DNA of 64,000 nt from Paenibacillus tritici (GCF_013204885.1 NZ_JABMKX010000012.1:1-64000); one strand, 5' to 3'; shown: positions 1-10,154, counted from the first letter of the stretch. Numbers and translations are program-made. Notes: generated from the letters alone by a model not told the origin.

Positions 1-2
1 AC

Positions 3-209
3 AAGGAAATCCGCAAACGCCTGAAACCGATGAACAGTCTGACGAATATGGATGCGGCGGAGAAAATCGTGTATCTGGAAATGCTCGACTACAATGAACG
101 TCATGCGCAGCGGGTCGTCCCTGGCTTTGGGATGGAACCCGTTAAAAAGAAGCTCCTGGAGCTCTTTGAATCCCGCTACCCTTCCGTACCTACACCCGAT
201 GAAGCATAG
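3..209 (+). CDS. IS256/Mutator-type transposase, C-terminal fragment (cut by window edge)
   Basis: An open frame enters from the left edge and stops with TAG at 207-209, giving 68 residues. It begins KEIRKRLKPMNSLTNMDAAEK and contains VYLEMLDYNERHAQR and a Phe-Glu-Ser-Arg-Tyr close to the end. In IS256/Mutator-family transposases the C-terminus usually has a 'xxIRKRLKxxxSLxxxxxAxK' helix followed by 'NERWxxRxLxGF', and this fragment matches that pattern. The catalytic DDE residues would lie upstream, outside the window. I see no obvious terminal inverted repeat immediately after the stop. Family assignment is by recall of the C-terminal pattern only, so it is moderate. Confidence 0.6.
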   Translation, partial: KEIRKRLKPMNSLTNMDAAEKIVYLEMLDYNERHAQRVVPGFGMEPVKKKLLELFESRYPSVPTPDEA

Positions 210-328
210 CGGATGAATCCAGTTTCTGGGGGCCGGGGTTCCCCCTCCCCCCAGAAACACCTACACCCCCAACCCGTAACCCGGGGAGGTACTTCTACTC
301 TCTTACACAAACTTCTTGACGCTACCGC

Positions 329-790
329 CTGTCGCCCACTTCCGGTGGATTGAGGTGCACTTTTGCTCTTCATTCCTGCCTGCCGCCCGCTTTGGGCAAA
401 TTGGGGTGCACTTCTGCTCCTCCTTCCTGCCTACCGCCCACTTCCGGTGGATTGAGGTGCACTTTTGCTCCTCCTTCCCTCCTTGACCAATGTCCAGGGG
501 TGGCGGCAGAGGGATTTATCCCTCTCATTTCCTCCTCTCGCCCGCCTCCGGCGTAATCAAAGGGATTTATCCCTCTCATTTCTTCCTCTCACCCACTTTC
601 GGCGCAATCAAAGGGATTTATCCCTCTCATTTCTTCCTCTCTCCCTCTTCGGGCGCAATCAGAGGGATTTTTCCCTTTCGTTTCCTCCTCTCACCCACTT
701 TCGGCGCAATCAGAGGGATTTTCACCTTTCGTTTCCTCCTTTCGCCCACCTCCGGTGCAATCAGAGGGATTTATCCCTTTGTGCTTCACA
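329..790. repeat. Tandem array, 51-bp period (two sub-blocks)
   Basis: Block 1 repeats a TTCCGGTGGATTGAGGTGCAC-like core at 349, 400 and 451. Block 2 repeats AGGGATTTATCCCTCTCATT at 510, 561, 612, 663, 714 and 765. Every step is exactly 51 bp. Units vary at several positions but keep the phase. Because 51 is divisible by three, several frames stay open through the array, so the short reading frames here are probably an artefact. There are no unique spacers, so this is not a CRISPR array. It contains no recognisable gene. Confidence 0.85.
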
Positions 791-979
791 TGAAGCCTTA
801 TCTACATAAAGAACAAAATCACCCTGCGTATGGATAATGTAAGAACCTCTGCGGTCCAAGCAACTCGTATGGCTGCCTCCCCCTTACCCATTTCTGGAGC
901 ATACGGCCCACGCCCCCTCGTACCAGCACATTGTATTCGGTTTTCTGTGAAAATACTTCTGACACAACCTGCCATAAAC
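791..979. other. Non-coding spacer between the two 51-bp arrays
   Basis: No gene, RNA or terminator is apparent. With the arrays on either side, the whole 210-1389 stretch lacks a supportable coding sequence. Confidence 0.5.
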
Positions 980-1285
980 GCACGGCCTACGTGGCACGTC
1001 CAGTCTGATTGTGTTCGGTTTTTCGATTACATTCGGCCTACGCGGCGCGTCCAGTCCAATTGTGTTCGGTTTTTCGATTACATTCGGCTTACGTGGCGCT
1101 CACAGTCCAATTGTGTTCGGTTTTTCGATTACATTTGGCTTACGTGGCGCTCACAGTCCAATTATGTTCGGTTTTTCGATTACATTCGGCCTACGCGGCG
1201 CGTCCAGTCCATGTTTGTTTTCGCATACATTAGCTCACCCACCCTCGCACCCGCACATTGTATTCAGTTTTTCGCATACATTCTA
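980..1285. repeat. Second tandem array, 51-bp period, unrelated unit sequence
   Basis: The unit reads roughly ATTCGGCCTACGCGGCGCGT followed by CCAGTCCAATTGTGTTCGG and a TTTTTCGATTAC tail. Unit starts fall at about 980, 1031, 1082, 1133 and 1184, all 51 bp apart. A last diverged unit with TTTTCGCATACATT follows near 1229. The unit sequence differs from the 329-790 array but the period is the same. Short frames through it are repeat artefacts. Confidence 0.85.
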
Positions 1286-1389
1286 GGCTTACTCATTTAC
1301 TCATCCGGCCTCTGGTTCATTCAATGAGTACTGATTCCCACGCCATGCCCCCTTATCCACAGCAGACGGATATATAATTTCCGTTACAA

Positions 1390-1457
1390 TAAAAAAACCT
1401 CCAGCGGTCAACGTCTATGCCATCTTCTGATGTCTATAGACATTGACTGCCAAGAGG
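1390..1457 (-). terminator. Rho-independent terminator of the giant SLH xylanase gene
   Basis: Read on the minus strand, a long interrupted stem forms: CCTC, GC, GTCAA and GTCTA pair with TAGAC, TTGAC, GC and GAGG. It is followed directly by seven T residues. It lies about 95 bp past the stop codon of the 1551-9644 gene. Confidence 0.7.
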
Positions 1458-1460
1458 TAT

Positions 1461-1535
1461 GTTACTTTGTTACTTTGTTACTTTGTTAGTTGTTGCTTGT
1501 TATTTTGTCACACTGTCACTTTGTTACTTCATAGC
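1461..1535. repeat. Degenerate 8-bp tandem repeat in the 3' UTR
   Basis: Three exact GTTACTTT units are followed by about six diverged units that keep the 8-bp phase. The array sits between the stop codon of the 1551-9644 gene and its terminator, so it should be transcribed. A different 8-bp array occupies the same position after the beta-glucuronidase gene (18554-18615). Confidence 0.65.
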
Positions 1536-1550
1536 TTCGCTTGCGGATGC

Positions 1551-4500
1551 TTACTTCTCCAGCATCCGGAAGATCATGACAGCGGCTTCCGCCCGCGTAG
1601 CGGTTCCGGTGGGATGGAGGGATTTGCCGTCTCCCTGGACAATTCCCTCTTTGACCAGTGCCGCTACACTTTCGATAGCATACTTCGCCACCTTCATTCG
1701 ATCTGTGTAGCCGCTCAGGTCACCGGCAGTGCCGCCGGCAGATAATTTGTTCGCTGCCTTCAAGGCTCTGGCTGCAATCACCATCATATCCTGCCGCGAG
1801 ATTTCGCCCTTCGGATTGAAGTGGTTGCCATCCGTTCCATTGATAATTCCCAGCTTCTTCGCCATGCTGAGGGCTTCAGCATAGTAGGCTCCCGGGCTTA
1901 CATCTGCGAAGCTGGAACCGGATTCCGCTTCGAGGCCCAATGCTCTCATTACCAGCAGCACGAAGTCGGCTCTCGTAATGTTCTTCTCCGGGCTGAAGGT
2001 GGTCGCGGAGGTTCCTTGGATGATGCCCAGACTGTACAGCGTGTTAATCGCCTCCGAAGCCCAGCTGTATTTGACACCTACATCTGTGAACGGGCTGGCC
2101 TGCACTGGTGTCGGTGTCGATGGTGCCTGCGACGGGGCCGGTGTTGCTGTTGTTCCCGGCACCGGTGTTGCTGTCGGCGTCGATCCCGGCACAGATGTTG
2201 ATAGTGATGTTGGTACTGGTGTTGGTACTGGCGTTGGCACAGGTGTTGGTACCGGCGTTGGTTCTGCACCTTTATTGCTTAGCGTAGCTACCGAGATAGC
2301 GGGACCGTCCGTACTCCAGTTCCCTGCCGCATCCACGGCCTGCACCGAGAAGTTATATCCTGTGCCCGGCGCGAGTCCGGTTACCTCATAACGGTGCGTT
2401 GTTCCAGGCAACTCCGCGATTTTCTCAGATCCTCTATAGAGCTTATAGCCAGTCACTGCTGTATCGTCGGCAGCGTCTGTCCAGGTTAACGTAAGGCCGA
2501 TTGCCGTGATCCGTGAGGCTTCAAGCTTGCTTCCCGCTGTCCAAGCCGGAGGTGCCGTATCCGCAGCGGGCAATGTTGCCGCGGAAACCGAAGGTCCACC
2601 GGCACTCCAATTGCCGCCGGTATCTACTGCCTCCACTGTGAACGTATACTGCGTACCCGGCATCAGTCCTGTTACCTGATGGCTGTATACAGCCCCGGTC
2701 ACCGTCTCCGTATACACGGCATCCGTAACCGTAACCGGCTTGTCACCGGTTCCATTCGTAATCCGGTAACCGGCGATGCCGCTCTCGTCCGATGCCGTAG
2801 CCGACCATGTCAGAGTCAATCCCTTGCTTGTAATGCCAGAGGCTTCAAGCTTACTTCCTTCTGCCCATACCGGTGGGGTAGTATCTGAAGTCGGTAGTGT
2901 AGTTACCGGGACGGAAGGTCCGTCCTTGCTCCAGTTCCCGGCAGCATCTCCGGCTTCCACCTTGAAGGTATACTGCGTATTGGGCATAAGTCCGGTCACC
3001 TGATGGCGATATACCGCTCCGCTTACAGTCTCTTCCGGTTCAATGCCGGTGATGATCACCGGTTCAGCATCCACTCCGTTGTATAGCCGGTAGCTGGTGA
3101 CTCCAAGATTATCCGCTGCCGCCGGCCACGATAAGGTAACTCCGGTGCTGGTGATATCCGTGGCTTCAAGCTTGCTTCCCTCCGCCCAGGTTGGCGGAGT
3201 CTGATCTCCCTTGCCGCTGAGGGTCAGGCTGCCGAATACCTCTGTCGATTTCGACGCTCTGCCGATCAGATCATTCCAGGTGGCTACGCCGATCAGATTG
3301 GCTCCGTTTGCGTTATTCACCTGCGCATCGAACCGGATCTGTGTCCCATTCTCCGGTGTGATGGTGCGGAACGGAATCTTCATTTCCACCATATAATCCG
3401 TTCCGGCCGTTACCGCTGCTGATTCGAAGCCAGGGGAGGTCGCCGGAGTCGAATTACTGAGGAACTTGAAGGACTGTTCTCCGGCATAGTTGACCCGGTA
3501 TTGTCCATCATCCTCACGGTACGGCCAGGCGTTGACGCGGTCTTCATCCACGTAGGCTTCTACTGAATCCTGCTTTGTCTTATCTGTATTGTTTTTGCTA
3601 AGCTGCTTATCCTTCACCTGGAACAGCACATACAGGTTCTCCTCGTCCCATAGCGTCCGGGCTGTGCCGGCCGTTTCTGCTGTGGCCATCAGATGGTTGT
3701 CGATTTGAATTTCAGACGCATTCTTCCAGATGTCGTCCATGCTTCCGTCAATATCCGGTGTCCCGTAGAGGGCTGTAGAGCTCTTGGTTTCGGGCGTAAT
3801 ATAGAGCGGATGCTCGGCCAGATACTTCTCCGGGTCGATAATTGCGTAATAGGCAGGCTTCGGTGCCAGAGAACTAAGGAATGGCAGCGGATTCTGGCTG
3901 GATCTCCAGCTTGAACTGTCGGTGTAACCCCAGAGGGTGACACGCGCGATTTTATCGGCATGCTTCTTATAAATCTGGAACAATTGGGCATACAGGCTAG
4001 CCTGCTTCTCCGCCCACTCCGGGGAGAGGGAAGAATTCATTCCCGCCAGCACATCCAGTTCGCTTATAGAGATTTCCACGCCCAGGGAAGCATACTTCTC
4101 AATGGCCGCTTCTACATTGGCGGGCTTGGTTCTCATGTCATAGTGGGACTGCAGCCCAATGCCCTCAACCAGCAGCTTGCCCGGATGGGCTTCGGCATAA
4201 CGGTCATTCATCTCTTTGACCATGTCGTGGATAGCGTCCCGCTTCTCCGGGAATTCATCATTGAAATCATTGTAATACAGCTTGATCCCTTTCAAATCCG
4301 GGTTGCTGTCCACCACTTCCCGTGCGGCCAGGAAGGCCTGCTCGACGAAGTCTGGACCTACGGAATAATACCAAGGCGACTTCCGCAGCGCATCTTTCCA
4401 GTCGGATACTGCCGGAGGTCCGTCCTGCATGGCCTCATTGACAACATCCCATGAGCTCACCTTATTCCCGTAGTGTTCCATTACGGTCTTGATGTGAGTC

Positions 4501-7500
4501 CGCATATTCGCAAGCGCCTCACTGCGGCTGAGATAGAGCGGATTCCCCGCCTGATCCTTCAGTGCATTGCCCGAAACGTCCACTTGCTGGGTGAACCACG
4601 CGGGAGTCTGGCTATGCCATACAAGTACATGACCGTGTACTTCCATTCCCATCGCCTGAGATTTGGTTATCATGTCGTCAGACCTCGTGAAGGTGTAGGT
4701 CCCCTTGGTCTTCTGCAGTGCATCCGGCTTCATCTCATTTTCGAAGGTCACGCTGTTGAAATGATAATTGAAGAACGCATTCTGTCCGTTGCCCGGGTTA
4801 ATGTCATTATTGCCCGGCACATTGCCCAGCAGGAAGTCGTTCTTATAGGCATCCTTAAGCGAAGCAATCGTCTGGAGCCCCGTATTCTCGAAGCTGAAGT
4901 CATCAATATAGTAGGCTGCAACAGCACTGTTCGGGCTCTCTACATACAAAGTGACATCCTCGTGCAGATAACGGTACGTCCCCTCCAGCTTCACCCAGTC
5001 TCCGCCTGCATTGACCGTCTGGGTGGACAGACTGACATAATACGGCGTAGTATCATTGACCTGGGCAGTCAGCTTCAGCTGTGCGCTGGCCGGGCTGATC
5101 AGCTTCACCCATACTGTTGTTTTGTACTCATTGCCAATCGTGACAAGGTCCTTCACATTCACGGAAGGTCCATCCGAATTGGCTGCTCTGCCTGTAACCT
5201 TCAGTGCATAAGCTCCGCCCGGGGTATGATTGGCTTCCTGGGTAGGTGCAACCGTTACCCCTGCCCCGCCCTTCGGCTTGAAGCCCTGAACCGTCTGATC
5301 CTCGAAATCTCTTGTCGGTTTAATACCAGCCACAAGGGTGAAAGGATTAACCGATACGCTGACGCTTCCCTTCGTTATCCTTAGCGTAAATCCGCCGTTC
5401 TGGAAGGTAATAGCTGTAGTCACTCCCAGCAGGCTCAGTTCCTCATTCTCATTCAGGACGGCCTGTGCTTTGGCTATCAGCTTAGCGTGATCTTCACCTG
5501 CCACTGCATTCGGAACGGTAAGCCGGTTGCCGATAAGCGCCGCTGCTTCCTCCACAGCCTGCTGATCAGGGTCCAGTTCACCCGTCTCCCCCAGGGTCTT
5601 GACTAGAGTCACATTGGAAAAGGTTACTTTGAAATCCGTTACTGCGCTGGTATTGGTTCCGTACAACTGCACCTTGGCATCCTTGAAGAAGTCCGGGGTA
5701 TACGTTGATGGATTCCCCATCGCCAGCCAGGAAGAGCCGCTGTTCGTGGAGAAATACCCTTGAACCACATTGCCTTCCTTTACAATCCGCAGATAATAGT
5801 TCATGCCGCTCAGATTAGTCTGATTCGTATTGTTCGTGAAGGGCTGAGTACCTATCAACCCAGAATTATTCACTTTGATATTGTTGTTTACCTTCCTGGC
5901 ATTGATTCTGTAGAACTCCCCGCTTGATGTCCGGCTGATGCCAAGTCCTGCTTGGGAATTCTCACCCATAGTCGAATCATTCAGCGGTTTGTCTACCGTA
6001 AGCTTCGCTGTAAGCGTCCAGTTGCCTTCGGCCGAACCCGGCATCTGCAGCATATTATGGCTGCCCGGATATTCCGTGCCGCTCTTCAAGGTCTGGATGG
6101 CCGCACCCTCAGCACTATAGCTAAGTGCGGTCTGCGGATCAGCCGGATTCACAACCTCCCAGCCCGCCGGAAGGCCAGCCGCAAAGCCGATAATTTCGTT
6201 CGTACTGAAAAAGATTTTATAAGTCCTGATCTGTTCACCTTTGACGAACCGGACCACTGCCGTTCCTTGCGCACTGTCCGCTTGCGAGATGCTTACGATT
6301 TCAGCCGGGTCGCTCGTTACCGCCGTTACCTTCGGTATGGCGTTCCCCGAAACCGTATACTTATACTCGTAAGTGGAGGCATCGAAGTTAGACGGCTGAA
6401 CGCCATCCACGAAAATATTGCGCGAAGCCACGGCCTCCGGCGTCAGTGACAGCTGATCGGCGTAGAGGATGTTGGCATCCTTCGCATACACCGCCAACAC
6501 CACCTTGGCCGTACCTGACGGCTCATCATAGGTAAACGGAGCATTAGGCGTCTCATGCCAGTCCGCCACCTTCACATCTACAGGCTGGAAGGAGCTTAAG
6601 CTGAGCGGCCCGCCCTCCAGGATACGTCCGACAAATTTGCCGCCGGTCCAGTATGCAGGATCACCCGCCTCCCGGGCTGCATAAGGTTCCGGCATATCGC
6701 GGCCATTGATTGGCGTCATGCCGAGCTGGGTCCCGTTCTGGTCGTAGTATACCAGCGCCGCTTCCACATCCCCCGGATGCTCCGCAGCGAGATCATAGCT
6801 CTCCGGCCGGCTCATCATGGAGAGGAAATAACCCTTGAAGTTATAGCTCTCTCCCTTGCTCAGCTTACCGGTAACATCCTGCCACATTCCGTCATACTGC
6901 TCCGCAGCGTCGATACGGCCAGCAAGCTTGCCGGAACCGGCAACCTTCGAGGTGGAGCTGTTCTTCAGGTAACGTGACAGACCCGAATAGCTCTGTATGG
7001 TATCTGCTGTTAACACGGGTCCTGAGGCAACAGGCTCAAAGGTTCCCTTGTTGTAACGGCCAGCAGACCAGTTGTCTGTATTGGATGCGGTTGCCGTATC
7101 AAAATCCCCATTGAGCAGCAGGTTGCCCGGAATGGATACTGTAGAGTTATTCGCGGCAGTACTCCAATCGGAATCGCCTGCTCCGAACAGGAAGCGGTCA
7201 ACGGTGATGGTACCCGCAGGTCCGTTCGGTTCGGCCACAATATACAGATCCTTATGGCCGTAAGCGCTAAGATCGCCTGTATCAACCATGTCCTGGAATT
7301 TACCGTAGACCTCATTGGCCGGTACCGGTATTTCTGCTACACGCGTGCCTTGGGACAGGATATCGTCGCTGCTGCCCACAGTGCTTCCCACCGGAAGCAC
7401 ATAAGCGGCAAGCTTGCCTCCTTGAGCTGATTTACTCTGGGCAGTCAGGTACAGCAAGTGTCTGCGCACAACACCGCCGTTCGCAGAGCCATCTGCAAAA

Positions 7501-9644
7501 TTCAAATTTCTGTAGGCGAGATACTTGCCCGCACCGAGTGTCACGGCCTCTTCAGCGCGTCCTGCACTACCTGCACTGTCGCCAGGTATACTATTGTCGT
7601 TGCCCTCTGCTTCCAGCGTTGAGAAAATATCGCGTTCTCCGTCAAGCCCCTGGTAGGTGGCGAATTTGCCTTGGGACGGAACCACCGTTACGATGCTGGC
7701 CGACGGAAGGTCAATAACGAACTTCCCGTCCGTTACCGGAATCGTGCCAAGCTTCTTCTGGTTCTCGCTGCCTGAAGTACGGAACACGGTAACACTGGTT
7801 GTGCCTGCCGGGAAGTCCTTCAGATTGAACTCAAGCGGCTGAACACTGTCATCATTCTTGGCATTCGATGCCGTGATCGAGTAATCATTGGTATTCGGGT
7901 TCTTGAAGGCGACCACGTTGATATCGGCCGCAGGCACCCGCGTGACATCAAACCGGACATCACCCGGATTCATAAACCGGGAGAAATGCCCATAGCCGTA
8001 AAAACGCTTGAACAACCGGTATTCGCCCGTCAGTGTGCTAATCCGTCCCGGCTCCTGCTGGGAGTTGGTCGTAACGAAGCGGATCAGGTCGGAGCCGTCC
8101 GCGCCGTTGCTGTCCCACATACTCCACCAGACAAAGCCGTTAAATCCGGGGTTGCTGCTGAACATATTGGTCAGCAGATTGGACCAGCGCACAGCGTCAT
8201 TGATGTTCTGATTGCCGTACCGCTGAGTATAGGCACCGGCCGATCCGTCACCGGTATCCTGATTCATGAATTCGGCCTGCCAGAGCTTATATTTGGTCAG
8301 GTATTCGGGATACTTGCTCCCATCCTTGGAGTAATCCAGCGGATTCTGGGAAAAGTCACCGGTATGGTAGAGCTTGTTCTCATCCGTGCCAATCCCGACC
8401 GTACCATACAGATGGGTGGTGAATACATCGAGGTAAGGGTTTTTGTCCAGGGCATTGTCAGGATCGGTCTGACTGAACACCTCACCGCCTCTGCTTAAGG
8501 AAGCGTTCAGATTGGTTCCGTCCACGGCGGCAAGCTGAGGAATGAAGTCAATGAGCTTGCCGTCCGGATTCTGAATATCATAGAGGTCACCGCCCGGCTG
8601 CATCGACTTCTTCAAGGCAGGACCGATGTAACCGTTAATCAGCTCGGTAACGTACGCGGCTGACCCGCCCGCGAGGTCAACCTCATTGAAGGGGTTGATG
8701 TGGGTGATCGGAATCCCATATTGCTCCCACATTCCGCGGATATAATTCACGAGATAATCCGCATAGGCCTGGTAGTAAATTTTCACCACTTTACCATTAA
8801 TGGTGGCTGTATCACTGCGGACAATCTTGTTAGGGGAGCCTGTCGAGGACTGGCTCATCCAGTAAGGCACCGTCCATGTACAAGCGTAGAACTGCTTGAC
8901 GCCGTATTGCATCGCCTGGCGCATCGTCCAGACCTGATCCACATCGAACAGCTCTTTGCGGGTACGCGGCGAGTTCTTAATCACCACAGGATGCTCCCCC
9001 GGTGCGCTCAGGAGGTTGGTCGGGCCTCCATCGTCATTGCCTGCCGGCTGATCCCAGGAAGGATAATCCCATACGAAATCCTGCACAGGCACCAGCGTGC
9101 CTGGAGCGTGTTCCGGTTCAACAGGCCAGATACTGTCGGTATTGCCATCGTAATAGCGGTTCTCCGCTTCTATTTTGTATCCATATTGCCCGCCCGTTCC
9201 GCGCAGGGGAATGGCATTGCCTTCGATATCGAAGCCGGGCTTGCTGACATCTGCCAGCAGACCGGTCAGCGGATTGAAGCCCGGGCTGGCGGCGGTGGCA
9301 TTGGCAGTGGTCAGGCCGCCGTTATCGCCGATGATGACCCGGACAATGTCGTGGCCTGTACCCTTGGATTCACTGAAGGTCAGATCCAGCAGATGCCTGA
9401 CGGTATCTTGTTGACCGGCCGAAGCCAGCTGCAGCATATGGACGGAATCTGTATAAGCATAAGCGGCCCCTACGCCATCCATCATCTGGTAGGTTTTGTA
9501 CCAGTCAGCGGTTACCTGCGCCGGGACAGCAATTGCAGGAGCAGCCTGAACCGGGGCGGAGAACGGCCCCGGGGTAATCATGCTCAACACCAGAGTACCG
9601 CTTATTGCTGCTGCAAGTGTCTTTCTCCAGATCTTTTTACTCAT
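1551..9644 (-). CDS. Giant SLH-anchored bifunctional GH30-like / GH10 xylanase
   Basis: 2,697 residues. Order from sequence: signal peptide (1-35); GH30-type (beta/alpha)8 module (about 40-660) with candidate acid/base Glu321 in NPFNEVD and nucleophile Glu458 in WQAEFMN; CBM6-like domain (668-821); CBM4/9-like beta-sandwich (838-1070); Ig-like and concanavalin-like domains (1072-1350); CBM22-like domain (1448-1588); GH10 xylanase (1594-1938) with acid/base Glu1737 in WDVVNEA and nucleophile Glu1862 in ISELD; CBM9-like domain (1956-2141); three fibronectin type III repeats (2144-2451); Pro-Thr linker; three SLH domains (2518-2697). CBM22-GH10-CBM9-SLH is a known architecture of surface xylanases such as Paenibacillus XynA1; the N-terminal GH30 is the extra part. 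It probably cuts xylan at the cell surface. GGAGG lies 10 nt before the ATG, and a perfect cre box lies just upstream. The GH30 subfamily and its substrate are uncertain. Confidence 0.9.
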   Translation of the reverse strand: MSKKIWRKTLAAAISGTLVLSMITPGPFSAPVQAAPAIAVPAQVTADWYKTYQMMDGVGAAYAYTDSVHMLQLASAGQQDTVRHLLDLTFSESKGTGHDIVRVIIGDNGGLTTANATAASPGFNPLTGLLADVSKPGFDIEGNAIPLRGTGGQYGYKIEAENRYYDGNTDSIWPVEPEHAPGTLVPVQDFVWDYPSWDQPAGNDDGGPTNLLSAPGEHPVVIKNSPRTRKELFDVDQVWTMRQAMQYGVKQFYACTWTVPYWMSQSSTGSPNKIVRSDTATINGKVVKIYYQAYADYLVNYIRGMWEQYGIPITHINPFNEVDLAGGSAAYVTELINGYIGPALKKSMQPGGDLYDIQNPDGKLIDFIPQLAAVDGTNLNASLSRGGEVFSQTDPDNALDKNPYLDVFTTHLYGTVGIGTDENKLYHTGDFSQNPLDYSKDGSKYPEYLTKYKLWQAEFMNQDTGDGSAGAYTQRYGNQNINDAVRWSNLLTNMFSSNPGFNGFVWWSMWDSNGADGSDLIRFVTTNSQQEPGRISTLTGEYRLFKRFYGYGHFSRFMNPGDVRFDVTRVPAADINVVAFKNPNTNDYSITASNAKNDDSVQPLEFNLKDFPAGTTSVTVFRTSGSENQKKLGTIPVTDGKFVIDLPSASIVTVVPSQGKFATYQGLDGERDIFSTLEAEGNDNSIPGDSAGSAGRAEEAVTLGAGKYLAYRNLNFADGSANGGVVRRHLLYLTAQSKSAQGGKLAAYVLPVGSTVGSSDDILSQGTRVAEIPVPANEVYGKFQDMVDTGDLSAYGHKDLYIVAEPNGPAGTITVDRFLFGAGDSDWSTAANNSTVSIPGNLLLNGDFDTATASNTDNWSAGRYNKGTFEPVASGPVLTADTIQSYSGLSRYLKNSSTSKVAGSGKLAGRIDAAEQYDGMWQDVTGKLSKGESYNFKGYFLSMMSRPESYDLAAEHPGDVEAALVYYDQNGTQLGMTPINGRDMPEPYAAREAGDPAYWTGGKFVGRILEGGPLSLSSFQPVDVKVADWHETPNAPFTYDEPSGTAKVVLAVYAKDANILYADQLSLTPEAVASRNIFVDGVQPSNFDASTYEYKYTVSGNAIPKVTAVTSDPAEIVSISQADSAQGTAVVRFVKGEQIRTYKIFFSTNEIIGFAAGLPAGWEVVNPADPQTALSYSAEGAAIQTLKSGTEYPGSHNMLQMPGSAEGNWTLTAKLTVDKPLNDSTMGENSQAGLGISRTSSGEFYRINARKVNNNIKVNNSGLIGTQPFTNNTNQTNLSGMNYYLRIVKEGNVVQGYFSTNSGSSWLAMGNPSTYTPDFFKDAKVQLYGTNTSAVTDFKVTFSNVTLVKTLGETGELDPDQQAVEEAAALIGNRLTVPNAVAGEDHAKLIAKAQAVLNENEELSLLGVTTAITFQNGGFTLRITKGSVSVSVNPFTLVAGIKPTRDFEDQTVQGFKPKGGAGVTVAPTQEANHTPGGAYALKVTGRAANSDGPSVNVKDLVTIGNEYKTTVWVKLISPASAQLKLTAQVNDTTPYYVSLSTQTVNAGGDWVKLEGTYRYLHEDVTLYVESPNSAVAAYYIDDFSFENTGLQTIASLKDAYKNDFLLGNVPGNNDINPGNGQNAFFNYHFNSVTFENEMKPDALQKTKGTYTFTRSDDMITKSQAMGMEVHGHVLVWHSQTPAWFTQQVDVSGNALKDQAGNPLYLSRSEALANMRTHIKTVMEHYGNKVSSWDVVNEAMQDGPPAVSDWKDALRKSPWYYSVGPDFVEQAFLAAREVVDSNPDLKGIKLYYNDFNDEFPEKRDAIHDMVKEMNDRYAEAHPGKLLVEGIGLQSHYDMRTKPANVEAAIEKYASLGVEISISELDVLAGMNSSLSPEWAEKQASLYAQLFQIYKKHADKIARVTLWGYTDSSSWRSSQNPLPFLSSLAPKPAYYAIIDPEKYLAEHPLYITPETKSSTALYGTPDIDGSMDDIWKNASEIQIDNHLMATAETAGTARTLWDEENLYVLFQVKDKQLSKNNTDKTKQDSVEAYVDEDRVNAWPYREDDGQYRVNYAGEQSFKFLSNSTPATSPGFESAAVTAGTDYMVEMKIPFRTITPENGTQIRFDAQVNNANGANLIGVATWNDLIGRASKSTEVFGSLTLSGKGDQTPPTWAEGSKLEATDITSTGVTLSWPAAADNLGVTSYRLYNGVDAEPVIITGIEPEETVSGAVYRHQVTGLMPNTQYTFKVEAGDAAGNWSKDGPSVPVTTLPTSDTTPPVWAEGSKLEASGITSKGLTLTWSATASDESGIAGYRITNGTGDKPVTVTDAVYTETVTGAVYSHQVTGLMPGTQYTFTVEAVDTGGNWSAGGPSVSAATLPAADTAPPAWTAGSKLEASRITAIGLTLTWTDAADDTAVTGYKLYRGSEKIAELPGTTHRYEVTGLAPGTGYNFSVQAVDAAGNWSTDGPAISVATLSNKGAEPTPVPTPVPTPVPTPVPTSLSTSVPGSTPTATPVPGTTATPAPSQAPSTPTPVQASPFTDVGVKYSWASEAINTLYSLGIIQGTSATTFSPEKNITRADFVLLVMRALGLEAESGSSFADVSPGAYYAEALSMAKKLGIINGTDGNHFNPKGEISRQDMMVIAARALKAANKLSAGGTAGDLSGYTDRMKVAKYAIESVAALVKEGIVQGDGKSLHPTGTATRAEAAVMIFRMLEK

Positions 9645-9663
9645 TCCGCGTGTTCCTCCTTTT

Positions 9664-9678
9664 TGTATACGCTTACAT
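9664..9678 (-). promoter_or_regulatory. cre box (CcpA site) upstream of the giant xylanase
   Basis: The minus strand reads ATGTAAGCGTATACA, which fits all fixed positions of the WTGNAANCGNWNNCW consensus. It lies 20 bp upstream of the start codon, so CcpA binding there would block elongation or initiation and give carbon catabolite repression. Confidence 0.7.
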
Positions 9679-9890
9679 CAAATTGCATGGTTATAGCTTA
9701 ACAATTCAAAATTAAAATTTGTATGAGACTGATGCACGATTCATTTTAAAATAAAACTAAAAACCTTTGATTTTTAACGAAACGGGAACTTCACGCGGAA
9801 GGTGTACCAGGCAAGCTACTGCTAAACGTTGTGTTCTGAGGGAATGCCGGGGGCAGGCTGAAGGGGATCATGAGTGGATACCCGTTACTG

Positions 9891-10085
9891 GAACAAGCAG
9901 ATGGATAAAAGTATCTTAATTTGTCCATTACGAAGAGAAGTACGGAAGCAAGTGGATAAACAGCAGCTATTATGAGCCAATTTCGCTACTTGGGATAAAA
10001 TCAGGAGATTTAAGTGCTGTTTATACAACTGCTGTTACCATAGGCGGTCATCGTCCATCAGCAAGTGTAGAAAATCCAACTAATT
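9891..10085. repeat. Dispersed intergenic element, copy A1
   Basis: About 195 bp aligning well with 27341-27538. Shared blocks include GTATCTTAATTTG, GCAAGTGGA(T/A)AAA, TTTAAGTGC, AACTGCTGTT or CTTGCTGTT, and AGCAAGTG followed by GAAAATCCAACT. The flanks differ, so this is a discrete mobile or recurrent unit rather than a segmental duplication. It lies in the 693-bp gap between the giant xylanase and the xynC terminator. Confidence 0.7.
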
Positions 10086-10154
10086 CCGCTCCCTCACAGC
10101 CTCCGGGCTGTACCGCGAGAATTCCCCAGGTCTCATTGTTCTCCTGAGGTACAA

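Noticed and set aside
465..837. Overlapping frames of about 115 codons with repeating SHFFLSP-type peptides
   Set aside because: They arise because the 51-bp period is a multiple of three; no ribosome site, and two frames are open at once.
329..1285. CRISPR array
   Set aside because: Units are contiguous without unique spacers and no cas genes are present. The same holds for 18000-18245.
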